Shown here one piece after another: positions 1 to 13,100 of a DNA stretch of 64,000 nucleotides (position 1 is the stretch's first letter; each line of letters starts with the position of its first letter). The notes beneath the pieces were generated by a model that did not search any database, had not been told where the DNA came from, and saw only the letters and a list, made by a program, of their open reading frames with translations. The translations under genes were made by a program, and so were the position numbers. The stretch is from Atriophallophorus winterbourni. Lineage: Eukaryota > Platyhelminthes > Trematoda > Plagiorchiida > Microphallidae. The stretch lies in contig JACCGJ010000596.1 of the NCBI GenBank assembly GCA_013407085.1, forward strand, positions 39,468-103,467, given 5' to 3'.

Positions 1-2089
1 TGATCCAAAATGTTTGCTTTGGGTTATATGATCTTGACAATCACTTTACTGTTGAATACGCTGTGTCTCATGTCCCGAAAATTGACTGCGTTTCGGTAAA
101 TTTCGTCTTACGTATAGAATCGCAACTGTGGAATCAGGCAAAGCGCCACAGGTTCATTGAATACATATGGGCATGGGCACACTTGGGCTGCTCACACTTA
201 AAGATAAATTCAGGAAAACTTTAACGAAAATGATGCTACAAATAATTCTCAATTGCAGCCAACCCATCATTGCGTTAGATATTCCATCTAAAATGCGAAT
301 GATCATTCTATAATTAAATTAGATTTTGAAGCAGTTAGCCTCGTCGCTTTAAAGTTATGCGAAATTTCGCTTCACCTATTCACATACACGTTTATTCGAT
401 TCTTTGACCCCATACCTTGATAATACTGATGCAAATTCAGGCGTCCTTAGTTGCGGAATTATCAAAGTCAAATTAGTGCATTCTTTTAGGGTCCGATCAG
501 CATTCAACTGTGCGACAAGAGAACCAAACGTCCTGTTTGTGATCTAGACTGCGTTGAGTAGCGTGACTGTCCGCATTTGACATGTTTCTGTATGATAAGC
601 TTGATCAGATTAAACTAATTTTCTTAGGGGAACCTTCTTCATGACTGAATGTTGTGTGACGTAGTACATTGCGTTCGACCATAGTGAACACATTCGGGTA
701 GCGGCCAACATTCAACGGTCAAGTCTGGTCAATTTAATTATTGGTTAACCTGGATTACTATTATGACGTGCCAAATGACCTTTAAAAGTTATAAAAACGT
801 GATCTATTAAAATGATTGCATTAAAGGCAAGGTCGTTTAGTAGATGAAATTAACAGTATGATCATTCATTGATCCGATTTCAACAAAATATTTCTGTTTC
901 AGCACTGACTAAAGGAATTTTCGTCATCTCGTACACACCGCAAACAAATCTGTCGAGTATTCAAAAATTTAGCTACAAAAGCTTATGCTTTGCAACACCA
1001 CAGGGTTATGGTGGGAATGAAAATGTGAAAAATAATCGCATTTAACTAGTATATCACGAATGCTGTCCTTTTGAGTATGTAGATCCAATTTCGCCCTAAG
1101 AATCGCTGTAAACAGAGAGTCCGTCATGAGTTATAGGTAGGGAATTCCGGAAATATAGAGCTTATAAAATGAAAGGCACCCACAATCAATACGTAAACTT
1201 GGGATGTCGATGGAAAAAGTATGTCCACTTGTTACTTTCTCACTACAATCTTGAAACTAATGTGTTAGTGGGTATCTTACGGCAGACACAATTTCATAGG
1301 TAAAAATATTATCACGCCGGATACTCCTTCGATTAAAGTCGCAAAGAGCATGCCTTCGCAGTCTTTCATTGTACGGAATATTACGAAGACCATCACTAAC
1401 TTGGTCGCTGTGTGATAAATGTTATCGGAGGGAAGTATTTTTCCGCAACCAGGAAGCCTAGACCCCTATCGTATATTCCATCGTTAGACGAAGATAGACG
1501 TTCTTTATTCTTGGTAACATTACTGGTAAAAATGTCAGAAATATTCTTGGAAATATCCCCAAATGTGTTGGACTTTCTAAAATCATATTTGCATTGAACT
1601 GTTCTATTTAGCTTTTCAGTAATTCACACTCCAAGGTCAGTTTCATGAAAAGCGTTTTGATCCTAATCGATATGTCCAAGGAAAATTCTTGCCAAGCATC
1701 GTAGCATATCGATTGGGAACCGAAAGCTGATAGCTAATATTCGGAAGTGTCACATAGATATCTGTTGCGCGGTGACTTGTAACACGCGCTAACTCGAGAA
1801 TTTTGTCTCAATGTTTGTATGGCAGCGATCGTTTACTTGATATACGTATAAAAGTTGAACAAATCGTACTCTCATGTTTGCGTCCATGTGCTTCAGATGA
1901 GAAGCAAAAGTAATTACCATTATGACGCGGAGAGAGGAAATTTCGACCGGAAATATATGATTGCGTAAATTTGTTTTTCCAGGTGTTTGAGTGTGTTTGA
2001 AAAAGGAAGCACCAAGGGATTTCAGTAAACCGGGGCTAACACAGTATTATTCAACATACAAGATCGTAACGTTTGTTTGAAGATCATTT
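1..2089. other. Non-coding stretch left of the CR1-like LINE (copy 1)
   Basis: I see no exon, domain or RNA gene here. Only short chance frames are present. It is probably an upstream XPR1 intron or intergenic sequence. The homologous stretch is 22255-24080. Confidence 0.5.
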
Positions 2090-5060
2090 TGATTTGGTAA
2101 GGAAACAATGTCTGGTGGTAAACTGTTCCCTATAAAGCATACACGGACTGCGTAAAAGTTACGGCGACAGTTTTATCGGGAATGTGGGATTTGAAGAGTC
2201 CGGTTGTGACTGCGGGTCGGAAGATTGGAACCAATTTTAAAAGAGGTGTCTCAGTGGGTGCGACCTCGTATGGATTATTCGGCATGTCAGGATTTGGTCA
2301 GCTCTTATGCGCTTGCGCTCGAGAGTGCACAATCCGAATCTAGTCAATCGCTGCTCAAAGGGTAGATTATGCAATTCTGTAACCATTTTAGTTGCCTTAT
2401 GATAAATCCTTTCGAGTAGCAAGATGTATTTTTTCATCCACGGTATTCAAGCTTGTGCTGTATTGTCCACAACTGGATACATGCATTTATTGAGTACTTT
2501 TAACAATGAGTGTGGTGGGAAACGTCCGAAAATTCATCTTGTAAGCCCAGTATGCTGCATCCAGGCTTATAGACGGCCTCGCATTGCAGACTGTTTTCCA
2601 AATTTCCGCACACCCAGATACTCAAACGTATGACTGCCAAGTACGCATGAGAACGAGAAGGGCTTCCTAACTTGAAGCATTTTGCACTTGCTGAAGTTGA
2701 AGGAGAGTTTGTATTGGATTGACTACCGGTGAAGCTTATTTAGGTGTGTTTCTAAAACTAGTCAATCCTCAACAGAGTTGACCTTTATCCAAATTTTCGC
2801 AACATCAGCGAAAAGAACATCGTACTAATTCCAGTAAATCATTTACGAATATTAGGAGCAGTATTGGACCAAGTACTGAACCTTATGGGACATCGCTCGT
2901 GGCGTCAATAGTTCGGGAATTTCCGTCTTGCGTTCAGACAGCAAACATGAACCATGTTAGTAGATTTCCAGTGACACCAACGTCGTGCAGCTTTTGAAGT
3001 AGTAAGGAAAGATCAAGTTGATCTAAAGCTTTTGATATATCTAAATAACCGGCATGTACGCAACGCTCTTCGTCCAACGCTTGCCTTCAATCGTTTAGAG
3101 TTGTGCGCAAGTTAGATAAGCATGGACATGTTTTTCTAAACCCATGTTGTGCCCGAGAAAGAATTTCATGGCTCTCGACGTGCCTGATAACACTTTCACA
3201 AACCATGTGTTCCAATACTTTAGAAACCACTGAAAGTAGCTACACAAGGCGGTACATGGCCGGATTGGAATAACTGCCACCTTTATAGATTGGTGTAATA
3301 ACTCCGGTTAAAGACACGGGCTTTCACCATCATTTCTTGAACCTCGGATCATTCACCCATTTAACTCCATGCTATAAAATAATCGATCGATGGACTCGAT
3401 TTTCCGAAAAATACTTACCACTGATTCTGATTGTTGTTCGATATTTTCATTTCATTTCACCAAAGGTCCCTAATTTACTTTTATTAAGCCACCATTGATG
3501 CTGATTCTCATTTTCATTTAGGAGAAATATGCTATGGTGCATTCAATAAGCACTCATCGCTCGCTTCAGTTTACGGGTTTTCAGACAAATTTTTCACAAA
3601 TTTCCTTTACAATTATAATAGTTTTCATAAAACGACAACGACTTGATCAATTATTGGTTTAGTTACAGGTTCTCATGAGCTTGATAAACCATAATGCAAT
3701 AGTTGCTGTTTCGGACAGAACACTTGGGAGTAAAACCTGTAGTAGTCATTCGTTGTTCTTTCATTCACAATTTTGACAGTATTTTTGGATTATATTCCAT
3801 TCTTTCCAACATGCGTTGCTGGTACTGTTGTTTGTCTTGCTGAACGAGGGTGGTCACTCTGTTCAGTAGTATGCAAAATTGAAACCAAGTTTTAGGAGTA
3901 GCAAGATCACAATGAATTGTCCAGGTTCGTCTTTTCAGTGAAATCAATTTTCTGGTTCTACTGCGAACAGTGAATCGGACGGTGCGGACAACTTTGCTGG
4001 GAATAAATCGAGAGTTCGATTGGATTTGCATTTGAAGATTGTTCAACAATGATTTGTATTGTGTATTTGAGTCACTGAAATTAAGTTGTACCTCGTTTAG
4101 TTCACAGAGTGCCTCTCTGAGTTTCCAAAAGTCGACTTTAAGGATGACCTTCGTCTCGTCGCTGTGTCTCAAAGCACTGCAGATCTAATCGAACACGAGC
4201 ATCACTTGGTCACTCCGCCCCAATGGAGCTTCGTAGGTGATCGATTAGATAGCCATTGTGTTCGAAGTCAAAACAAGGTCTTGAATAAATGGTTGATCTG
4301 TTCCTTTCATTCGTGTGTGGTTGAAGACGTGGTTGTACAAAGTACTAGGTCGAATACTTCGTGAAGTTTGTGCTTCGATGAGTTCGTTGGATGCTGGCCT
4401 CTTCAATATAGCCGCAGAAGTTTAAAGCCCCCGATGATTAGCATTTGAGCGTGCTGTCGAGCGTTGAGGCATATAGTTGTGTTCTGCGGCCGATGTTGGT
4501 GAGCGGTATATGACACTGATTGTACAGCTGTCACCAGATTCCAGCTCAAATTAGCATCACAGTGTGTCAGTGAGTGAAAGGTCAGTATCTGAGATGCTGT
4601 TTATCTTGGGTCGCTTGTGTCAATATAACGTAACACCACCTCCAACACCACCACGGTCACGGCGTAGGAGAGTAGAAAGTTCACTGTCAGTCATACTCGA
4701 TTAATACCAGGTTTGATTCACAGCAATAAGATCAGGGGAATTGTCTACACAGATATTAATCAGTTCCCCCAACTTGTTGACTAAACATTGCGCATTTGTA
4801 TAAACACATTTGATCGACACTGCTTTATGAAATGATGAATCATGTGGTATGTGATAAGGCGTTAAGCGGTGTGATGCTTGATCTCTCTGAATAGTCAGTG
4901 CCTGGGATGATAAAACAAGTGAGTTTTTCTTGGTCGCCGACCGCTTGAATCGAAAATTAGGTTTCGGTGGTCCGACTCGATTTAAGCCGAACCTACGGCG
5001 TTTTTTAATGTATTGATGTAAACGCTGCTATTCACTGTCTCCAGGCGAGGGAGTGTTTTC
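2090..5060 (-). mobile_element. Decayed CR1-like LINE, antisense to XPR1 (copy 1)
   Basis: Fragments of a single ORF2 read right to left in the expected order, with many stops and frameshifts. Endonuclease start around 4700-4815 (CVYTNAQCLVNKLGELINIC, then RRDRGGVGGGVTLY). Endonuclease motif LIIGGFK near 4436. The EN-RT linker is an open frame at 3765-4172. RT pieces include HMVCESVIRHVESHEIL (~3140-3210), YLDISKALDQLD (~3019-3045), DVP-stop-GSVLGPILLLIF (~2870-2910) and LFADVAKIW at ~2795-2815. The C-terminal RT end is at 2237-2437 (ATKMVTELHNLPFEQRL). The catalytic ADD is ADV and a stop replaces Gln in the PQG motif, so it cannot be active. The region from ~5060 to 5640 may be its 5' end. 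Confidence 0.85.
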
Positions 5061-6329
5061 AATTATGACATTGGGTTTGGGTAGGCTAAGTCTAACATTC
5101 TTTTTTTCCATTCTGACCTTACTATTTCGGCTTACTCTGTTACCTGTGCATCACTGTACGTTAGATTTTCGTTTGCCATTGATAACAACATCACATAATC
5201 GTTAACTTGATTGATTGCAACTTGAATGTGTGATAAGTTTGATATCGGCTGACACCTGTATCTTCTCGGATATTTCGTCAACGCAGCGGAACTATGCGGG
5301 TGGTGCAACACTAAAAAGTGAAAGTCACGTGTTTATACATGTCATAAAAAATATATTCCGTGGCTTGAGGAGAGAACACACACAAAGAATTAATCATAAG
5401 GCTATAAACCTCTGACGTTCTTGTGGCGCAAGCATGTGATTTTCATCTGACTGTTATTTCAGTGCCCCAACCGAAAGTGAAAGCGCCAAAACTCAGCTGT
5501 TTAAGGTGGTGTATAATGTGGGTTGTTATGAGTAGTGGCGCTTCATTTGGCTGTCTTAGTGATATCGTTTTGCTCATCGGTACTCGTCGTAGTGGTGGAC
5601 AGGCGTGAATGGATGAAGGCATTGCCATTTAAATTAAATAGTTGTGTGTTTGATTAATCTCGGATGATTTCAAGTGTCGTTTTAAGAAAACCTTTTTATT
5701 GTACATGGTAGTGAAAGTAACAAGAAAGCTGTCGTACTGATTTTACTTTACTCCTCATAAATTAATTGATTGTGTTTGATATGACTTGTGGCACAACATC
5801 CTAGTCTGTCGGTGCATTACTCTTTTGTAGGTTACATAGATTTTCACTTCCCGCCCTTGCTTATTAATTGAGAATTTTATGGCATGATGTTTGTATGGCA
5901 GTTAATAAATTGGCAATCGATACAGGTGAAATGTTGTCCATGATAGGTTGTTATTATCGGAAATAGTGCTCAGCAATATAAAGCAATGTGTTTCGCAAGT
6001 CCTAAAACTGGTCTGAGGGTATATTGCAGACTCACCGTGTTCTACCATTCTGAAGTACCACCAATTGTATCGGTTAGTGATTCTGGTTGTTGCTACTGTT
6101 TCCCACACATACTTATTTACTCTTGTGATATTTGGTTATGTAATTGATGAAATTAAGATCAGTTGATACGAAAACTAAATAGTTTTTGTGTGTACTTACC
6201 TACCCATATTCATTAATCCGTCGCGCTGATACTGGACGTTAACGTGGTGCGATGATTTGTGTATCTTCATGACCCATTGGTGGTGGTCTTCGGGAACCTG
6301 CATAGTCATTCATACCAGTGGATAGGGAT

Positions 6330-6640
6330 CAGACGAACGCGGTCTCAACCCAACCGGCTGACTTGTGTGGTCAAGCTTTTTAGCCAAAGGCAAGCATGGT
6401 CCAAGCATGGGCGTCCTGGTTGTATCCCAGCAATCATACAACCATGGCTACTAGCATATCCATTACAATATTTATAAGCGAATCATGTAAGCCCGTAGGA
6501 AAAAACGGAAGGAAGTTTGTTCCTCGTTCAGATTACCAACAGCGCAGAATTATTTGCCTGTTGTGGGACTCAAAACCACGTCCCTCCGCACGAGCACCTA
6601 CTACCCCCGCGCTACTGAATTATCGTCCTAATTCTAATCG
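6330..6640 (-). repeat. Candidate tRNA-derived SINE in XPR1 intron (copy 1)
   Basis: On the minus strand a B-box-like T arm, GTGGTTTTGAGTCCCAC (6562-6579), lies about 40 bases downstream of an A-box-like TAATTCAGTAG (6612-6622). This spacing and the tRNA-like head suggest a pol III-derived SINE running toward lower coordinates. The element end was not determined. Confidence 0.45.
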
Positions 6641-6976
6641 TTGATTCCATTCCAATCTCAAACACAAATCTGGTAAGATGCCACGTAGGAAGGATGCCAA
6701 GTAAGGAAACGATACGGCTATTTTATGTGGAAAAGGTTTTGTTGCCATTTTAATAAACGTGCAAAGCAATTAACTATAGCTCAGTAAAAGTGCAGTGTAT
6801 GACACATTGGTTGATGTGGACCGCCGTCATCCTAGAGGTATCTTATGTTGCCCATGATGCCTGTGAGTCTGCCAGGTCTTTTCTAATTCATTTACATCCC
6901 AGGGTCAGTCAACCGCTTCGTTTGTTTCTTACTGTTTCAACAAGCCAACCTAAAAATGTACGTTTCGCATTTGCAG

Positions 6977-7180
6977 CTCAAGGTTGTCAATGCACAGGAA
7001 TATTATTTGGTCTTGTCCCCGTATTAAGAGCTCTACCGGCATGGTTCCGATTCGCTCAATGTCTTCGACGGTATCGCGACATGAAAGAGAAGAAACTGGT
7101 CCCACACGTAATAAACGCCGGTAAATATTCAACGACATTTTTGACTGCCGCTACCTCTGCCTGGTTCGAAGTAGATCCCG
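6977..7180 (+). CDS. XPR1: XPR1 copy 1 exon: start of EXS domain
   Basis: The acceptor is TTTGCAG ending at 6976 and the donor is CCCG|GTATGT. The exon is phase 1 at both ends and 204 nt long. It encodes the EXS stretch with [17 protein letters not shown] and NAGKYSTTF, the signature of this family. Confidence 0.92.
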
Positions 7181-10100
7181 GTATGTTATTGCGGATTATT
7201 GCCTTGTTTGAACGTGTTGTTTCACTTTGTTCTTTCATGAAAAATCTAATGATGATGCCACCAGCAACGGTTAACAAAATTTATTTGATGTAGATGCTTT
7301 TAAATTATAAAAAATGCAAAGGTATTCTTTGAAATGAATACAACGATCGCGCAGAACAGTGAAATTAAACTACACAGGTGACCTTATCCATCAATCCTAC
7401 ATTCGTCTCATGTTGATAGTATTTATTTTTACTAGCAAATACATCTTACTGATTTTGAATCAAGGTTAATCTTACTAGCCTTATCCAACCGTGTGTTACA
7501 GGTTCAAGCTTTGATTAGTCTTATTCCTATTTAACTTAATCCATGCGAAACCACACATATGTACATTGGTGGGAAGCTTACTTTGCATTTTGTAATTTTG
7601 ACTCAAGAACTAAGATTATGCACCAGATTGTAGATGTCGCTGGATAACGCTCTGTGTACTTTACGTGCAGTTTGGCTTCCTTCGGCTTTCTGTTTATCAC
7701 AATGTTTGCTTAACTAATCAACACGAAGCATCGCTAAACATTTCACGCATTTCATGTACGAACCTTGATTGTCGTAACTAGGTTGCGCATACCGACTAAA
7801 TTCTACCACACTGATCATTCAATACAATTCAATTTTAATGCTCTAAATAGCATATAGCTTTACAAAACACCACTCATGATGAACATTTATATCCGCGGTT
7901 ACACATTCTTCAGCCACATATTTGAGTTCTGACGATGCGTTTATTTACTAGATACACACATAACGTTTTACACAGGTATATGCTGAAGATTTTCTAAAGC
8001 TAAATCATTACGGTAACGGCACCTGTTCAGGGGATATCAAATATGTGAACTCTACTTGAACTTTAAGCATCGTGAATGCCGGGGATGACCTTGTAAATAA
8101 CACAAGACAAATATTTGGCGTAGTCTTTGTGTTATTAAGCAATACACGTTCCTGTTATCTACGCGGCTAATTGTATGTTCGTTCATCTAAGCGTCTAGAG
8201 TGCTTAGATTAAAATGCCTTTGTCATGTGGTGAGGTCGATCAATAAATCGAATTCCGAAAGAACGCGTCTCTGGCCACCACTATGTGAAGCTAGACCGCA
8301 TTGTTCATCGAATTTATGTTTATGCTAGCGAGTTAAATACAAATTTGAACTCTATTCGAGGTTTTGTTTAGCGCTAGGGGGTTAGTTCTATGTCAAAGTA
8401 ATTCCAACTGTCAGTGCGTGTCTTTTTTCCATTCGATAACTAGCCTCCAGAAACACTGACAGCCTGCTTACTGAGCTTTTATCTGTAAGAGTGCAAGTTC
8501 ATTGTAAACGTTACACCCTCTAGCTGTAAATAATCATATGCTCAATCAGAGATTGAATGATATTATGCTCAGTTAAGTCTAGTATCACTATTATTTACAA
8601 ATCAATCGTCATTGTCCGCAGACAGCATTTCATCAATGGTTGACTGCTGTATGCTCCTAATGGAGTTCCATCCAATGTAAAACAGTAAGTAAGAAGACGC
8701 ATTCATACGCGATACAGTTCCAGCGATAATCTCGTGTCGCACACTCGGCTTGGTACTTGCATACCACAGTAATTTTTCCAACAGCGTTTATTTTAAACCA
8801 GAATATGCTTATGAATTTTGACCGAGGACATTTCTATTAATGTACCACATGGTTGGTTTGAACCTCAGGAAATCTTATTTGAAACGTGCACGAGTTTACA
8901 CCGCGCCACCGCATTGCATGAAGTATGCTAGTTCCGAGACACCAGTCAGTCACCTTTGCTCCTTCTCCTGTTATTGAATTTCTTTCGCTGGGTCAGAAAA
9001 CACCGCATTTATGGGTTAGAATTTGGACTTGTTTGCCAGACCCTGTAGCACACAACACGAAAATGTTTGTTTGGGCGTTCATGCACAATCACAACAGAAT
9101 GTCTGAGATGTGCATTCGCTTTTCGCTTTGGTCATAGAAGGTATACAAGACTTACGGATAAAGTATGCACTCAACACGGGTCGAAATTTGCGAGCGACAT
9201 GCGATCTTACTCCCCTTATCGTCGATGTGTTTCATTCTACCTATGGACTTATTGCTCCTAACACGAACATGTGAGGACAAAAATGTTTTACACAACAGAA
9301 AAAATATATGTCGATAAATTTCACCCACGAACCACGAGTATTAGGGGAAATGCTGGTTTTAAATCGATCGATAATCGGCGATATTTCAGGTCTTATTTTG
9401 ATTCGGAGGGCGAGAACGTGGGTAAGGAATTTCACGTGATTTATAATTCACTCGGTAATAGGAATTATGACAATTCATTAGCATCCCGTAAAACTGCGAC
9501 AAATTTAATCATATATTTCATATTGACTGTCTGAGTCAGAATCATGCTGTCATTGTGGATTGGTACATTGGGGTTAGCGTAATCGGTAGCTATCAAAACG
9601 AAAGAGATTCGAAGTACTCTGACAACTCATGTCTATGAAGGAGAACAAAATTTCGGCTATCAAAGTAATTCAACCACTTTACAATACTTTCCCGGAAACG
9701 TTACGAATACACTGTTAGAAGTGAAGATTTAAGGATGGAATTCATACCGTCTCTCAAATCAAAAGTTACCTTCGATTCATCCAATAAATAGCGGGCAAGA
9801 CAAAAGACGAAAGAATTCCTAAATTATTCGGTCCTCGATCAAGGGACGATATAGTGTCTTCGCGTAGACGATAATCCTAGTTTTCATGCAAACGCAATGC
9901 TGAGCTGTGGTTTCATCAATGTACTATTCTTCCTAATTTATCCTTTAATTACTTGTTGAGCTAGAGTATTTTTGACATGTGAATAATTGAATTTTTAAAA
10001 TCCTGAAACACATTAAATGCGAGTTTCGAACATGAATAAAAGCGTTCTACCATCTATCCGTTCAGGTCCAACTTCCTTGTCATTCTATATCATTGCGAGC

Positions 10101-13100
10101 ATTATCAATTCCTCGTACACCTACGCCTGGGACATCCGGATGGATTGGGGATTGTGCGAATGTGACCCCGCGTACCGATTGTTACGAGAAGAAACGGTGT
10201 ACCGACACCACGCCTACTATTATGGTGCGATAATCGAAGATTTTATACTGAGATTCAGTTGGACTTTCAAGATTGGTTTTATGAGCACTATGGCTTCGTC
10301 CACACTATATATTCAGTCGATTCTGCCTACAGCGGAGGTCATCAGGTAAGGAGTAGTGTATAGTACGTATGATGGATAATAGTTTCTGGTTATAGCAATA
10401 AGCGAGCAAGCTCATGTTGTAACTTGAGCATTAACGAGTCCTTTTCCGGCAGAAGGGAATTTTACAACCACAATCAATGAGAAACTAATGTGTCAATTGA
10501 TGTTAATCGTGATGTGTGACAGATGTTATCCTTAAAATCATTGTTCAGTTGGCAACAAGCATCAATGCTTGAAAGACGTACAATCATGACGGAATTATAT
10601 TTATAACGAAAAGGATTAGATAGGAGAGTTTAATATTCAAAATCGATTATTTATGATTAGATGAACAAATAAGAAACAAGAATAAAATTCAGCTCAGTCG
10701 TTTTTCCAAATTTCGAGAAGTAAAAATAATTACATGTAAGAAATAGATTGAGAAATCTGTTCGGAAAATGTATGTTTGGGTAACTTGTTTTGTATGCACT
10801 TGTGCATATTGGGATCATTGATAGTTTTCACTAAGCTGGTTTATTCAAGTAAAAATCCCTCTATTGTTATTTGAAAATCGATTTAATTGGTGATTATATA
10901 ACTTTTGGTGGTAAAGAATTTCAGATAAGCCATACACGCACTGAATCAAATTTTCGGCGATAGTTTTAGCGGGAATGTGATGATCGAAGGGTGTGATTAT
11001 GACTGTGTGTGGGGAGATTTGAAACAATTTTAAATAATCAAGTTTGTATCAGATCACCTCGAATTGGTCTGCGCTTAACATTTTACAAATGTTTATAATG
11101 GCAAGTGATGACAAGCTTTTCAACCTGAACCGGTTGAGAGCACAAACCAAGGCACGAAATGTGCTAATCCGTGACATGCATTTTGCCGGCGAGACAGCCT
11201 TTATTGCTCACTCCCAAGAGAACCTCCAGTCGCTAATGGACTGTTTTTCGTCGGAATGCAAAGACTTTGGGCTAACAATCAGCATGAGCAAGACCAAAGT
11301 CCTTGGTCAAGGGATTGTATCGCCTCCAATCATCACGGTTGAAAAATGTCAGCTTGAACCAGTACATCATTTGACATATCTTGGTTCAACCGTTGCCGGT
11401 AACCTCTCGCTAGACACGGAGATTGATAAGCTGATTGGCAGTGCAGCTGTCATTTTGTCCCGATTGTATTCTCGTGTTTGGAGTATCCGCAACTTGATTG
11501 TAAAGACAAAGATGATGGTATACAGCGCGTGCGTACTAAATGCTTTATTGTAAGGCAATGAAACCTGGACCATCCACGCAAGGCACGAACGGAATGCTTT
11601 CCATCTACGAAGCATCCGTCGTAACTTAAGCGTATCGTGGATGGACAAAATGACTAATGCTGAAGTGCTTTCAAAATCTGGTCCACAGAGCATGTTCACT
11701 CTATTACGACAGCTCCGGCTGCGATGGCTTGGTCGTGTCCACAGAATGGAAAATGGTCGTATTCCGAAAGATCTACTCTATGGTGAGTTGCAATTAGGAA
11801 GTCGACCATTGGACAGAAAGCACTTGCGGTACAACGACGTTTGCAAAAGAGATATGAAAGCTCTTGAAATTGACCCGGCGAGTTGGAAAGAACTTGCTCT
11901 TGACTGCTCACATTGGAGGCGAAGAGTAGAAGAAGTGTAAGCAGTATGTCAACACACGCATGTGGAATACATTTGCATAACAATATATTAAGCATGAGAT
12001 TTCGATTTACCGAGCAGAACACCCCCGTTGAAATATAAAAAGGTAACTAAGATTAGTTTCCGATCAGAATAGTGATTTTTTAAGAACGGTCGACCAGGTT
12101 CGAAGTACAATTGCGGCAATTTAGTTTGCGATTCATCGATGTTAATATTTTCAGGTATAATAAGACTCGAGAGAATGAGAATAAGATCTAAAGCATGAAA
12201 TACGTAGAGCTTTTCTGAATATCCGTGTGCCAACCGATTCTACCCAACTCAGAAGAATTAAGTTGCGTTCCAAAAATCATGAAGAAAATTACCTACTGTA
12301 GCGATCAGGGTTTGGCCATCTTCATCGCACGGAACTAGCGTTATCGCATCAGATTCAAGGTAATTCAAGGTTTTTAATAGTCTAAACGCAATAAGCTTAA
12401 CAACAACCACAGGAGTGTAAAAAATGAAATTTAAGTGTATAAACAATATAAGGCATTAGATTAAGCAGTAAATACGTGTTTGGGAAACGAATAATTCAAT
12501 AAAAATTCAGAAACCAAGTAAGTTTAGATCACCACTTATTTTGTTCTGCAATCACGCTTCGCGTGTTTTTTTTCATTTTCATTTTTCCATTAGGTTGAGA
12601 AACAGGTGTTCGCAATATTGACATTAAATTTTAAGCAAATGCGAACGCGGAGCATTTCAAATTTGGTGAAATTTTCAAATGACCATCTGAAATCCACAGC
12701 ATTTTCACCTTTGTATTAAAAGAAAAAACGTTAACTGTAACATTTGTCCATTTTAGGCGATTCATTTGGAATTTCTTCCGATTAGAAAACGAGCATTTGA
12801 ACAACTGCGGTGAATTCCGTGCTGTTCGCGACATATTCATTCGTCCGGAACGTCGCGAATTCCGTCAAAATTCCAATAGCAATTCTAATCATCACGGTAC
12901 AAACAGACGGGGGAAACCTGATGACACCGCATCATACGCACAACTCGCGAGCAATCCACCGCTACCACAGGCTGTGCTGCAATCTATCCAACAAGCGTGG
13001 AGTGGGATTAATAGAGGGATTAGAAGTTTGGTCACCAATAAAGTGGGTCAAGGGCAAACAACCGAGATTGAACTACGACAAGAGGCCATGCATTCCCGTG

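Noticed and set aside
5215..5628. Short frames on both strands just right of the CR1-like LINE
   Set aside because: They lie in a block identical between copies, so conservation is uninformative. No domain is recognised, and they may be LINE 5' sequence.
11367..11699. 110-codon minus-strand frame conserved in both copies
   Set aside because: It is antisense to the RTE-like reverse transcriptase fragment, and conservation follows from the duplication.
12258..12446. Minus-strand segment [22 protein letters not shown] as a possible exon nested in an XPR1 intron
   Set aside because: It looks exon-like, with a TAG|GTAATT end, and the single difference between copies is synonymous. One change is weak evidence, however, and no partner exon or known domain was found on that strand.
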